Of a stretch of DNA of 64,000 nt, positions 41,547 through 50,563 are shown in pieces (within the stretch, counting starts at the first letter, position 1; each line of letters starts with the position of its first letter). The notes beneath the pieces were generated by a model. The model was not told the DNA's origin, ran no database searches, and saw only the letters and a program-made list of their open reading frames with translations. Origin of the DNA: Pelomonas baiyunensis. GTDB taxonomy: Bacteria; Pseudomonadota; Gammaproteobacteria; Burkholderiales; Burkholderiaceae_C. The stretch spans positions 992,001 through 1,056,000 of the forward strand of contig NZ_JBIGIB010000001.1 of NCBI RefSeq assembly GCF_043555935.1. Direction: 5' to 3'. The position numbers were made by a program, and so were the translations under genes.

Positions 41547-43112
41547 TCACTTCACCGTGGCCAAGCGAATCTGCGGGGCGTCGTTCGCCGCGTGCGGAAT
41601 GCTGACCCCAGCCTTCATCGCCCACGGCCGCACCTGATGGTGCAGTGGAATGAAGAGGACTTCGTCTCGGGTTCGCTTGAGCGCGTCCTGCATCTGGCCG
41701 AGGCGCTTGGCGGGGTCGGTCTCGCTGCGCATCTGTTGCACAAGTCCGTCCACCACCGGGTCACTCAAGCGGAAGTAGTTGCCTTTGCCGTCGGCGCCTG
41801 AGGTGCGGGTGTGCACGATGTCTTGCAGCGTGTACTGCGCGTCGAACGTGTTCACGCCCCAGCCGTACAAGCCGAAGACGAGGTCAAAGGCCTGCAGCGC
41901 CGGCGTGAACTGCGACATGGGCTGGGTGGTCAGCTTGGCGCGCACGCCGATCTTGGACCACATCGCCACCGCCGCCTGGCAAATCTCCTCGTCGTTCACG
42001 TAGCGGTCATTTGGGCAACGCAGCGGCACCTCAAACCCATCGGCGTAGCCGGCCTCCGCCAGCAGGGCCTTGGCGCGAGCGAGGTCCACGGGCGTGGCAG
42101 TGTCCAAGTCAGCACTCCAGCCGGCCGTGCCCGGCGCCACCATCAAGCCGGCGGGAACGGAGTAGCCCCGCATCATGCTGCGCTTGATGGCCTCGCGATC
42201 CAGGGCCAGGCTCAGCGCCTGGCGCACGCGCTTGTCCTTGAAGGGGTTGCGGCCCTTGACCGAGCTGCCACGGAGTTCGTCGCTGCCCTGGTCCATGAAG
42301 AAAAAGATGGTGCGGTTCTCCGGCCCGTCGATGATCTTCAGCCGCGGGTCGGCCTTGAGCTTGGCCACGTCCTGCGGGGGCAGGTCGGTCAGCAAGTCCA
42401 CGTCACCGGACAGCAGGGCCGCAACGCGCGTGGCGTCTTGCTTGATGGGCAGGTAGGTCAGCTCGGTCACGTTGCCGCGGGGTTGGTCCCACCAGGCCGC
42501 GTTTTGCGTGAACTGCAGTTTCTGGTCGGGCTGCCAAGACACCACCTTGTAGCGACCGGTGCCATTGGCGTTGCGAGAGCAGAACGTTTCTTCCTTGTCC
42601 TTGAGCTCCTGCGGCTTCTCGCACTTGTTCTTGACCAGCCACTCCTTGCTGAGCACGCGCACGTAGGTCAGGTTGCGCAGCAGCACCGGTTGGGGCGAAT
42701 CCAGCAGCAGGTCAACCGTGTAGTCGTCGACCTTGCGCACATCCTTGATGCCCGTGGCGAACACGGTCATTTTGCTGGCGGGATGGCGAATCCGGGCCAT
42801 CGAGTACACGACGTCTTCGGCTGTCATCGCCTGGCCGTCATGGAACTTCACGCCCCGGCGCAACTCGAACCGAATCTGGGTGGGGCTGACCTGAGTCCAT
42901 TTGGTGGCCAGTGCGGGTTCGATCTCGAACTTCTCGGTGTAGCGCACCAGGCTTTCGTAGGCATAGCCGGTGAGTGTGGTCGTGGTGCCGTGGTTGGCGG
43001 CGTGGGGGTCCAGCGACAAGATGTCGTTCTGCGCGGCCCATCGCAAGGGCGCGGCAGCGGCCAAGGTGGAGGTCAGCAGCAGGGTGACGGCGATGGGCGT
43101 GTGTGCGTTCAT
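41547..43112 (-). CDS. Oligopeptide-type ABC transporter substrate-binding protein (copy 2)
   Basis: 521 residues from ATG 43112, which overlaps the stop of the upstream paralogue (ATGA). The signal peptide ends at LAAAAP. Family 5 solute-binding protein: LRWAAQNDILSLDPHAANHGTTTTLTGYAYESL at the start, WKVLRRGVKFHDG-type loop (FELRRGVKFHDGQAMTAEDVVYSMAR), FKDKRVRQALSLALDREAI in the middle. It would bind peptides or similar compounds in the periplasm. No permease or ATPase genes are adjacent. Confidence 0.9.
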   Translation of the reverse strand: MNAHTPIAVTLLLTSTLAAAAPLRWAAQNDILSLDPHAANHGTTTTLTGYAYESLVRYTEKFEIEPALATKWTQVSPTQIRFELRRGVKFHDGQAMTAEDVVYSMARIRHPASKMTVFATGIKDVRKVDDYTVDLLLDSPQPVLLRNLTYVRVLSKEWLVKNKCEKPQELKDKEETFCSRNANGTGRYKVVSWQPDQKLQFTQNAAWWDQPRGNVTELTYLPIKQDATRVAALLSGDVDLLTDLPPQDVAKLKADPRLKIIDGPENRTIFFFMDQGSDELRGSSVKGRNPFKDKRVRQALSLALDREAIKRSMMRGYSVPAGLMVAPGTAGWSADLDTATPVDLARAKALLAEAGYADGFEVPLRCPNDRYVNDEEICQAAVAMWSKIGVRAKLTTQPMSQFTPALQAFDLVFGLYGWGVNTFDAQYTLQDIVHTRTSGADGKGNYFRLSDPVVDGLVQQMRSETDPAKRLGQMQDALKRTRDEVLFIPLHHQVRPWAMKAGVSIPHAANDAPQIRLATVK

Positions 43113-44695
43113 GGCTTGATGCTCGTGTAACGGGCTTCGAACTGGTCGTTGGAGCGGTGCAGGGTGTCCACCGCGGGCTTCATCGCCCACGGGCGGATCT
43201 GGTGGTGCAAGGGCACGAACAGTGCTTCGTCCCGGATGCGCAGCAGGGCCTCACGGATCTGCGCGTTGCGCTTGGCGGTGTCGGGCTCGAACTTGATCTG
43301 CTGGATCAGCGCGTCCAGCTTGGCGTCGCTCACCTTGCCGAAGTTGAAGTTGCCATCAGGCCCATTCGTGCGGGTGTGGCCCCAGGCCTGCATGGCGTAC
43401 TGCGCGTCGTAGGTGGAAACGCCCCAGCCCAGCACGTAGAGCGGCGCCTCGCCCCGCTGGAAGGTTTGGCTGTGGGTGATGAACGGCGTGGCGATGAGCT
43501 TGGCCTTGATGCCGATCTTGGCCCACATCGCCACCGCCGCCTGGCACACCTGCTCGTCATTCACGTAACGGTTGTTGGGGCAGTGCAGCGGCACCTCAAA
43601 GCCCTGCGCATAGCCCGCGTCGGCCAGCAGCTTGCGGGCTTTGTCGAGGTCGGGTTTGGCCGGAACGTCCATCGCGGCGTCCCAGCCGTTCACGCCGGGC
43701 GGCACCATCAGGGCCGCCGGCACCGACAGCCCGCGCATGATGCTGCGCTTGATGGCTTCGCGGTCGATGGCCAGGTTCATGGCTTCGCGCACGCGCTTGT
43801 CCTTGAACGGGTTCTTGCCCTTCACGCTGGCGTCGCGCAGTTCGTCACTGCCCTGGTCCATCACGAAAAAGATGGTGCGCACTTCGGCGCCCTCGATCAG
43901 CTTGAGCTTGCCGTCTTCCTTGACCTTGAAGAAGTCGGCTGGCGGCAGGTCGGTCACGATGTCCACATCGCCCGACAGCAGGGCGGCCACGCGAGTGGAC
44001 GGCGTCTTGATGGGCAGGTAGCTCAGCTCGGTGATGTTGCCCTTGTTCGTGCCCCACCAATCCTTGTTGGCAACGAGCTTGACGGCTTGGTCCGGTTGCC
44101 AGGACACAAAACGGTACGGCCCGGTGCCCACCGCGTTGCGGCTGGCGAAGTTTTCATCCTTGGCCTTGTAGTCGGCGATCTGCGCGGCGTTGTTCTTCAC
44201 GCACCATGTCTTGCTCATGATGTTGAAGTTGACGATGTTGGGCAGCAGCATCGGCGTGGGGGCTTCCAGCAGCAGATCGACCGTGTGGTCGTCGATCTTG
44301 CGCACCTCCTTGATGCCCGACACGTAGGTCTGCTTGGTGCCCGAGGGCTGGCGGATGCGGTCGAAGCTGAACACCACGTCGTCGGCCGTGAATGGCGAGC
44401 CGTCGTGGAACTTCACGCCACGCCGCAGGTCGAATCGCACCTGAGTGGGCGACAGGTAAGTCCACTTGGTGGCCAGCGCCGGTTCCGGCTGGTAGGTCTC
44501 GTTGCGGCGGGTCAGCCCCTCGTAGATGTGGGCCGAGATGGTGTTGGAGCTGGTGTGGTCCTGCGAATGAGGGTCCAGCGTCAGGATGTCGTTCTGCGCG
44601 GCCCAGCGCAGCGGCGCGGCGTGGGTGGCGGAACTCAGAACCAGCGCCGCCAACAACGGCATCAGCGGCGGCAGCAGGCGCGACACAAGCTTCAT
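43109..44695 (-). CDS. Oligopeptide-type ABC transporter substrate-binding protein (copy 1)
   Basis: 528 residues with signal peptide (LLPPLMPLLAALVLSSATHAAP). Same family as the overlapping downstream gene and clearly its paralogue: both share PLRWAAQNDIL, ATKWT, RRGVKFHDG, NPFKDKRVR, CPN(D/N)RYVNDE and LHHQ(V/I)RPWAMK. The pair probably arose by tandem duplication and then diverged. The Cys-cluster gene lies 57 bases upstream on the same strand. Confidence 0.9.
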   Translation of the reverse strand: MKLVSRLLPPLMPLLAALVLSSATHAAPLRWAAQNDILTLDPHSQDHTSSNTISAHIYEGLTRRNETYQPEPALATKWTYLSPTQVRFDLRRGVKFHDGSPFTADDVVFSFDRIRQPSGTKQTYVSGIKEVRKIDDHTVDLLLEAPTPMLLPNIVNFNIMSKTWCVKNNAAQIADYKAKDENFASRNAVGTGPYRFVSWQPDQAVKLVANKDWWGTNKGNITELSYLPIKTPSTRVAALLSGDVDIVTDLPPADFFKVKEDGKLKLIEGAEVRTIFFVMDQGSDELRDASVKGKNPFKDKRVREAMNLAIDREAIKRSIMRGLSVPAALMVPPGVNGWDAAMDVPAKPDLDKARKLLADAGYAQGFEVPLHCPNNRYVNDEQVCQAAVAMWAKIGIKAKLIATPFITHSQTFQRGEAPLYVLGWGVSTYDAQYAMQAWGHTRTNGPDGNFNFGKVSDAKLDALIQQIKFEPDTAKRNAQIREALLRIRDEALFVPLHHQIRPWAMKPAVDTLHRSNDQFEARYTSIKP

Positions 44696-44752
44696 CGGGC
44701 TCCCCTTGCACAGTGGTGCCCCATGCTAGTTCGCTGGGTGTGAAACGTGACG

Positions 44753-45043
44753 CTAGGGCTTGCCCGCAGGTTCCAGCGTGCAGTCGCAGCCCTGGCCGGC
44801 CGCAATCCAGCGGCGAACCCACCAGCGGCGCAGAGGCCCGGCGCGTTCGTCCAGCGCGCCGCAGCGGTAGCGTGTGCCATCCCATTGCAGCGCGGCGCAG
44901 GCGCCGTGCAGACGTCGCGTCAGCAGTACGCCCAGCGGGCAAGGCTCAGCCAGGCAGCACACGCCGCAGCCGTTGCAGGGCGCGCCCACCGTCGGCTTGG
45001 CCGGCGCGGCGGGCTGGATTTCAATGACGCGGTGGCGGCTCAC
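44753..45043 (-). CDS. Small Cys-rich protein, YkgJ-type zinc/iron cluster family
   Basis: 96 residues from GTG 45043. A Cys cluster CNGCGVCCLAEPCPLG at about residues 23-38 and two more Cys later (GACAALQWDGTRYRCGAL) match the YkgJ / CxxCxxCC pattern. The ligand may be zinc or an Fe-S cluster. The C-terminus (WWVRRWIAAGQGCDC) is basic and aromatic. Function unknown. It lies 25 bases after the 2OG oxygenase gene and likely shares its transcript. Confidence 0.75.
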   Translation of the reverse strand: MSRHRVIEIQPAAPAKPTVGAPCNGCGVCCLAEPCPLGVLLTRRLHGACAALQWDGTRYRCGALDERAGPLRRWWVRRWIAAGQGCDCTLEPAGKP

Positions 45044-45068
45044 CCCGCCATCGTCGCAGAGCCCGGGC

Positions 45069-45911
45069 TCAGGTCTTGACGCCCAGCTCGCGCAGACGCT
45101 CGTCCAAATATGCGCCGGCGGTGTAGCGGTCGCTCAGCACGACGTTGTCTCGCGGATGCAGGAACAGCGGCAACGACACGCGGCTCTTGGTGGCGCCTTC
45201 GCCGGTGGGGTTCACCACGCGGTGCTGGGTGGACGGGTAGTAGCCCGCCGAGGCTTCCTGCAGCATGTCGCCGATGTTGATGGTCAGCGTGCCGAAATCG
45301 CAGGGCACGTCATGCCAGGCGCCGTCTTTGCCCAGCACCTGCAGGCCGGGCTCGTTGGCCGCGGGCAGGATGGTCAGCAGGTTGATGTCGCCGTGCGCCG
45401 CGGCGCGCAGCGAGCCGGCGGGCTCCAGGCCGGTGAGCGGTGGGTAGCGCAGCACGCGCAGCAGCGTCTGGCTGCTGCCCGCGATCATGTTCGACAGCGG
45501 CTCGCGGTACTTGGCGGCGATTTCCGGCGGCGTGTAGCGCTCGACCCAGCCCAGCAACTCGGCGGCCAGCGCGTTGGCTTCGCGGTAGTAGGTGAGGGCG
45601 TCTTCCTTCAGCTGCGCCGGGACGCGGCCCCAGGGGTAGATGTGGAAGTACTCCTTGATGTCCTTTTGCGTCGAGCCCTTCGCGGTTTCGGAAATCTCGG
45701 TCGAAAAGTAGCCGTCTTGCGTTTCCTTGGAGAACGCGAAGTCGTGCTTGGCCTCCGTGTTGAAGAACGCGAGCCAGTCGGCGTAGATCTTCTCCACCAG
45801 GGCCTGGCGGATGGGGTGGTTGGTGAGGACGCCGAACCCGGTTTCGTGCAGTGAACGGGTGAACTTTTCGGCCGCGTCTGGAGCGCGGTAATCAACGACC
45901 TGGACGTGCAT
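45069..45911 (-). CDS. 2-Oxoglutarate/Fe(II)-dependent oxygenase, isopenicillin N synthase-like
   Basis: 280 residues from ATG 45911, with AGGAG 7 bases upstream; longer in-frame starts are less likely. Double-stranded beta-helix with the facial triad: His-x-Asp in AAAHGDINLLTIL and the distal His in STQHRVVNP, then the 2OG Arg in KSRVSLPLFLHP. The N-terminal domain has TGFGVLTNHPI. The substrate is unknown; plant GA-oxidase-like and ethylene-forming-like subfamilies share this frame. It is divergent from sucA and followed by the YkgJ-like gene. Confidence 0.88.
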   Translation of the reverse strand: MHVQVVDYRAPDAAEKFTRSLHETGFGVLTNHPIRQALVEKIYADWLAFFNTEAKHDFAFSKETQDGYFSTEISETAKGSTQKDIKEYFHIYPWGRVPAQLKEDALTYYREANALAAELLGWVERYTPPEIAAKYREPLSNMIAGSSQTLLRVLRYPPLTGLEPAGSLRAAAHGDINLLTILPAANEPGLQVLGKDGAWHDVPCDFGTLTINIGDMLQEASAGYYPSTQHRVVNPTGEGATKSRVSLPLFLHPRDNVVLSDRYTAGAYLDERLRELGVKT

Positions 45912-46031
45912 GGGGATCTCCTGAATGTCCCTCGCGCAGCCATTCAATCTCGGGGCTGTCGCACCGCAAGTTTACGGTTCAGTCAACTTTTTATGATCTG
46001 GGTCAGTGACGGATGTCGCACATCGTCCGCA

Positions 46032-46059
46032 TTGCCGGGCAAACCCGAGGTGCTAGAGT
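46032..46059 (+). promoter_or_regulatory. Candidate sucA promoter
   Basis: TTGCCG (46032-46037), 16 bases, TAGAGT (46054-46059). It implies a 5' leader of about 140 bases. Confidence 0.5.
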
Positions 46060-46207
46060 TCAGACCCTTGAGACTTATGGTCCTTCCCGTCCCTTTTGCC
46101 TGGTAACAGCGAAGGTGGGTCGCAATCCGCCAACCGGTCGAGCCGTGTCGCGGAAGGTTCTTCAACCAGCCAACTCCCTGGAAACCGGGGTATGAGGTGA
46201 GCGAAAG
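46060..46207 (+). promoter_or_regulatory. sucA 5' leader, candidate sucA RNA motif
   Basis: The leader is about 140 bases long and structured. A hairpin CCCTGG-AAA-CCGGGG (46176-46190) sits 2 bases before the GAGG ribosome-binding region, and a small GGTT/AACC hairpin is at 46156-46167. A short frame ATG 46077 to TAA 46106 encodes MVLPVPFAW. A conserved sucA RNA motif is known from sucA leaders of Burkholderiales; taxon and position match. I cannot check the consensus by eye. Confidence 0.45.
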
Positions 46208-49063
46208 ATGATGCAGCAATACAGGTCGAACTCCTACCTGTTCGGTGGCAATGCCCCGTATGTGGAGGAGATGTACGAGGCTTACCTCGACAACCCGGGC
46301 TCCGTGCCTGACAACTGGCGCGCCTACTTCGACGCGCTGCAGCACGTGCCGGCCGTGGATGGCACCGAATCGCGCGATGTGGCTCACGCCCCCGTGATCG
46401 AGTCCTTTGCCCAACGCGCCAAGGCCAACGCTTTCGCCAACAAGGCTTCCAGCGCCGATCTGGCCGTGGCCCGCAAGCAGGTGCACGTGCAGTCGCTGAT
46501 CGCGGCCTACCGCTTCCTCGGCAATCGCTGGGCGGAACTGGACCCCCTCAAGCGCGCCGAGCGCCCCAAGATTCCTGAACTCGACCCCGCGTTCTACGAC
46601 CTGACCGAGTCCGACATGGACATCTCGTTCAGCGCCGTGAACAGCTACTTCGGTGGCGAGACCATGACGCTGCGCCAGATCGTGCAAGCCCTGCGCGAAA
46701 CCTACTGCGGCAGCATCGGCTCCGAATTCATGCACGGCTCCGACCCCGGCGAAAAGCGCTGGTGGCAAGAGCGCCTGGAGAAGGCCCGCGGCAAGCCCAG
46801 CTTCACCGCGGAAGAGAAGAAGCACATCCTCGACCGCCTGACCGCGGCCGAAGGCCTGGAGCGCTACCTCCACACCAAGTACGTCGGCCAGAAGCGCTTC
46901 TCGCTGGAAGGCGGCGAGAGCTTCATCGCCGCGATGGACGAGCTGATCCAGCGCGCCGGCGAGCGTGGGGTGCAGGAAATCGTGATCGGCATGGCCCACC
47001 GCGGCCGCCTGAACGTGCTGGTCAACACGCTGGGCAAGATGCCCAAGGACCTGTTCGCCGAGTTCGAGCACAAGGCCGCAGAAGACCTGCCGGCCGGTGA
47101 CGTGAAGTACCACCAGGGCTTCAGCTCCGACGTGTCCACGCCTGGCGGCCCGGTCCATCTGTCGCTGGCGTTCAACCCGTCGCACCTTGAAATCGTGAAC
47201 CCGGTGGTGGAAGGCAGCGTGCGCGCCCGCCAAGACCGCCGTGGCGACAAGGCCGGCGCCCAAGTGCTGCCGGTGCTGGTGCACGGTGACGCCGCGTTCG
47301 GCGGCCAAGGCGTGGTGCAGGAAACCCTGGCCATGGCCCAGACCCGTGGCTACCGCACGGGCGGCACGGTGCACATCGTCATCAACAACCAGATCGGCTT
47401 CACCACCAGCGACCCGCGCGACCTGCGCTCGACCTGGTACTGCTCCGACGTCGTCAAGATGGTCGAAGCCCCGGTGCTGCACGTGAACGGTGACGACCCC
47501 GAAGCCGTCGTGTGGGCCATGCAGCTGTGCATGGACTACCGCGCCGAGTTCAAGAAGGACGTGGTGCTGGACATCGTGTGCTTCCGCAAGCTGGGCCACA
47601 ACGAGCAGGACACCCCGGCGCTGACGCAGCCGCTGATGTACAAGAAGATCGGCCAGCACCCCGGCACCCGCAAGGTCTACGCCGACAAGCTGGTCGCTCA
47701 AGGCGTGCTGACGGCCGAAGGTCCGGACGAGATGGTCAAGACCTACCGTGCCGCCATGGACGAAGGCCGCCACACCGTTGACCCGGTGCTGACCAACTTC
47801 AAGAGCAAGTTCGCCACCGACTGGTCGCCCTTCCTGGGCAAGAAGTGGACGGACAGCTGCGACACCGCCATTCCGGCCACGGAGTGGAAGCGCCTGTCGG
47901 AGAAGCTGACGACGATCCCGAAGGACTTCTCGCCCCACAACCTGGTGCAAAAGCTCTACGCCGATCGCGCAGCCATGGGCCGCGGCGAGATCAATGTGGA
48001 CTGGGGCATGGGCGAATCCATGGCCTTCGCGTCGCTGGTGGCGTCGGGCTACCCGGTGCGTCTGTCCGGTGAGGACAGCGGCCGCGGCACGTTCACGCAC
48101 CGCCATGCGGTCATGCACGACCAGAACCGCGCCAGCTGGGACGAAGGCACCTACATTCCGCTGCAAAACGTGGCAGATGGCCAGGCGCCGTTCGTGGTCA
48201 TTGACTCCATCCTGTCGGAAGAGGCTGTGCTGGGCTTCGAGTACGGCTATGCCGCGGCAGAGCCGAATACGCTCACGATTTGGGAAGCCCAGTTCGGCGA
48301 CTTCGTCAACGGTGCGCAGGTCGTGATCGACCAGTTCATCGCCTCCGGCGAAGTGAAGTGGGGTCGCGCCAACGGCCTCGTCATGATGCTGCCGCACGGC
48401 TACGAAGGCCAAGGCCCCGAGCACAGCTCGGCGCGCCTGGAGCGCTTCATGCAGCTGGCTGCGGACAACAACATGCAGATCGTGCAGCCCACCACGGCCT
48501 CGCAGATCTTCCACGTGCTGCGTCGCCAGATGCTGCGCATGTTCCGCAAGCCGCTGGTCATCATGACCCCCAAGAGCCTGCTGCGTGCGAAGGACGCCAC
48601 CTCGCCGCTGGCCGAGTTCACCAAGGGTGAGTTCAAGACCATCATCGGCGAGCGTGACGACACCATCGCGGCCGACAAGGTCAAGCGCGTCATCGTGTGC
48701 TCGGGCAAGGTGTACTACGACCTGGTCCGCACCCGTGCCGAGAAGAAGCACAGCGACGTGGCCATCATCCGCGCCGAACAGCTGTACCCGTTCCCGCACA
48801 AGGCCTTCGCCGCCGAGCTCAAGAAGTACCCGAACGCCACCGAAATCGTGTGGTGCCAGGACGAGCCGCAAAACCAGGGTGCCTGGTTCTTCGTGCAGCA
48901 CTACGTGCACGAGAACATGACCGAAGGTCAGAAGCTCGGCTACGCCGGCCGCCCGGCCAGCGCCAGCCCGGCGTGCGGTTACGCGCACCTGCACCAAGAG
49001 CAGCAAAAGGCCCTGTTGGATCAGGCCTTCGCCAAGCTCAAGGGCTTCATCCTCACCAAGTAA
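46208..49063 (+). CDS. sucA: 2-Oxoglutarate dehydrogenase E1 component
   Basis: 951 residues. The thiamine-diphosphate decarboxylase of the 2-oxoglutarate dehydrogenase complex in the citric acid cycle. The start SNSYLFGGNAPYVEEMYEAYLDNPGSVPDNW is the E1o N-terminal domain. IGMAHRGRLNVLVN (about residue 260) and GDAAFGGQGVVQE... with the NNQIGFTTSDP stretch carry the ThDP and Mg contacts. The transketolase-like C-half has SGEDSGRGTFTHRHAVM and GFEYGYA. Two ATG codons (46208, 46211) follow GAGGTGA. sucB follows after a long hairpin. Confidence 0.98.
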   Translation: MMQQYRSNSYLFGGNAPYVEEMYEAYLDNPGSVPDNWRAYFDALQHVPAVDGTESRDVAHAPVIESFAQRAKANAFANKASSADLAVARKQVHVQSLIAAYRFLGNRWAELDPLKRAERPKIPELDPAFYDLTESDMDISFSAVNSYFGGETMTLRQIVQALRETYCGSIGSEFMHGSDPGEKRWWQERLEKARGKPSFTAEEKKHILDRLTAAEGLERYLHTKYVGQKRFSLEGGESFIAAMDELIQRAGERGVQEIVIGMAHRGRLNVLVNTLGKMPKDLFAEFEHKAAEDLPAGDVKYHQGFSSDVSTPGGPVHLSLAFNPSHLEIVNPVVEGSVRARQDRRGDKAGAQVLPVLVHGDAAFGGQGVVQETLAMAQTRGYRTGGTVHIVINNQIGFTTSDPRDLRSTWYCSDVVKMVEAPVLHVNGDDPEAVVWAMQLCMDYRAEFKKDVVLDIVCFRKLGHNEQDTPALTQPLMYKKIGQHPGTRKVYADKLVAQGVLTAEGPDEMVKTYRAAMDEGRHTVDPVLTNFKSKFATDWSPFLGKKWTDSCDTAIPATEWKRLSEKLTTIPKDFSPHNLVQKLYADRAAMGRGEINVDWGMGESMAFASLVASGYPVRLSGEDSGRGTFTHRHAVMHDQNRASWDEGTYIPLQNVADGQAPFVVIDSILSEEAVLGFEYGYAAAEPNTLTIWEAQFGDFVNGAQVVIDQFIASGEVKWGRANGLVMMLPHGYEGQGPEHSSARLERFMQLAADNNMQIVQPTTASQIFHVLRRQMLRMFRKPLVIMTPKSLLRAKDATSPLAEFTKGEFKTIIGERDDTIAADKVKRVIVCSGKVYYDLVRTRAEKKHSDVAIIRAEQLYPFPHKAFAAELKKYPNATEIVWCQDEPQNQGAWFFVQHYVHENMTEGQKLGYAGRPASASPACGYAHLHQEQQKALLDQAFAKLKGFILTK

Positions 49064-49070
49064 CGCCGAC

Positions 49071-49103
49071 GCGCGGCGCCGCCTGTTCAGGCCGGCGCCG
49101 CGC
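49071..49103 (+). other. Very stable intergenic hairpin between sucA and sucB
   Basis: An 11-bp GC stem (GCGCGGCGCCG 49071-49081 with CGGCGCCGCGC 49093-49103) continues into an inner CCTG/CAGG stem with loop TT and one bulged C. There is no T-tract, so it is not a simple intrinsic terminator. Confidence 0.8.
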
Positions 49104-49156
49104 CTGCTCGCGCTCGCACCACATCACACCGAATACAGAACACGGAGCCTCAAACC

Positions 49157-50404
49157 ATGGCCATCGTTGACGTTCAAGTTCCCCAGTTTTCCGAATCTGT
49201 TTCTGAAGGCACGCTGCTGACCTGGAAGAAAAAGCCCGGCGAAGCCGTCTCGGTTGACGAGACCCTCGTTGAAATCGAGACCGACAAGGTCGTGCTGGAA
49301 GTGCCCGCGCCGGCCTCCGGCGTGCTGGCCGACATCCTGGTGGGTGACGGCAGCACCGTGACCAGCCAGCAACTGCTCGCGAAGATCGACACCGAAGGCA
49401 AGGCCGGCGCGGCTGCCGCCCCGGCTGCAGCTGCTGCAGCCCCGGTCGCTGCGGCTGCTCCGGCGGCTGCCGCCAACAAGGGCGATGTGGCCATGCCCGC
49501 CGCCGCCAAGATCCTGGCCGAGAAGGGCCTGGCTGCCACCGACGTGGCCGGCTCCGGCAAGGACGGCCGCGTGACCAAGGGCGACGCCCTGGCCGCATCC
49601 GCCAAGCCCGCCGCCGTGGCCGCCCCGATCGCCGTGGCCGCCAACCCGGCCGTGGCCAAGCCGCTGCCCGCTGTGGCCGCGCCGCAGCAGCAAAGCCTGG
49701 GCGAGCGTCCGGAGCAGCGCGTGCCCATGACCCGCCTGCGCGCCCGCATCGCCGAGCGCCTGGTGCAGTCGCAGTCCACCAACGCCATCCTGACCACCTT
49801 CAACGAAGTCAACATGGCCCCGGTCATGGAGATGCGCAAGAAGTTCCAGGAGAAGTTCGAGAAGGAACACGGCGTGAAGCTCGGCTTCATGAGCTTCTTC
49901 GTGAAGGCTGCGGTCGCCGCTCTGAAGAAGTACCCGATCCTGAACGCCTCGGTCGACGGCAACGACATCGTCTACCACGGCTACTTCGACATCGGTATCG
50001 CGGTCGGTTCGCCGCGCGGCCTCGTCGTGCCGGTGCTGCGCAATGTCGACCAGATGAGCTTCGCCGACATCGAGAAGAAGATCGCCGAGTTCGGTGCCAA
50101 GGCCAAGGAAGGCAAGCTGTCCATCGAAGAGCTGACCGGCGGCACGTTCTCGATCTCGAACGGCGGCACCTTCGGCTCGATGCTGTCCACGCCCATCATC
50201 AACCCGCCCCAGTCGGCCATCCTGGGCGTCCACGCCACCAAGGACCGCGCCGTGGTCGAGAACGGCCAGGTTGTGGTTCGCCCGATCAACTACCTCGCCA
50301 TGTCGTATGACCACCGCATCATCGACGGCCGCGAAGCCGTGCTGGGCCTGGTGACCATGAAGGAAGCGCTGGAAGACCCCGCCCGCCTGCTGTTCGACAT
50401 CTGA
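49157..50404 (+). CDS. sucB: Dihydrolipoyllysine-residue succinyltransferase (E2o)
   Basis: 415 residues. One lipoyl domain with the lipoylated Lys in ETDKVVLEVPAPASG (about residue 43). An Ala/Pro linker follows, then a peripheral-subunit-binding domain (MPAAAKILAEKGLAATDVAGSGKDGRVTKGD) and the catalytic domain with active-site His in SYDHRIIDGREAV. Forms the E2 core of the complex between SucA and LpdA. RBS CGGAG upstream of ATG 49157. Confidence 0.98.
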   Translation: MAIVDVQVPQFSESVSEGTLLTWKKKPGEAVSVDETLVEIETDKVVLEVPAPASGVLADILVGDGSTVTSQQLLAKIDTEGKAGAAAAPAAAAAAPVAAAAPAAAANKGDVAMPAAAKILAEKGLAATDVAGSGKDGRVTKGDALAASAKPAAVAAPIAVAANPAVAKPLPAVAAPQQQSLGERPEQRVPMTRLRARIAERLVQSQSTNAILTTFNEVNMAPVMEMRKKFQEKFEKEHGVKLGFMSFFVKAAVAALKKYPILNASVDGNDIVYHGYFDIGIAVGSPRGLVVPVLRNVDQMSFADIEKKIAEFGAKAKEGKLSIEELTGGTFSISNGGTFGSMLSTPIINPPQSAILGVHATKDRAVVENGQVVVRPINYLAMSYDHRIIDGREAVLGLVTMKEALEDPARLLFDI

Positions 50405-50563
50405 TCAAGGGCTACTGCGCGGCTCCATGGCAGCGTTGCGGGTCCTGTCCTCAGCATCCTCACGTAGCGCTGTTACGTTCCGGTGCCTCGGCACCCGCGC
50501 CTTACCCTGAAGCCGCTCGCTACGCCCCGCACCGTCGGGGTTTCGCGTAGACAAGGAATACAC
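50405..50563 (+). other. sucB-lpdA spacer with three hairpins
   Basis: 159 bases without a gene. Stems are ACGTA/TACGT (50462-50478), GGTGC/GCACC (50482-50495) and CTACG-CCCCG with CGGGG...CGTAG (50520-50550). The last ends 2 bases before the AAGGAA ribosome-binding site of lpdA. None has a T-tract. Confidence 0.55.

Noticed and set aside
45983..49006. Open frame of 1007 codons antisense to sucA
   Set aside because: No domain recognised; SucA is complete on the opposite strand.
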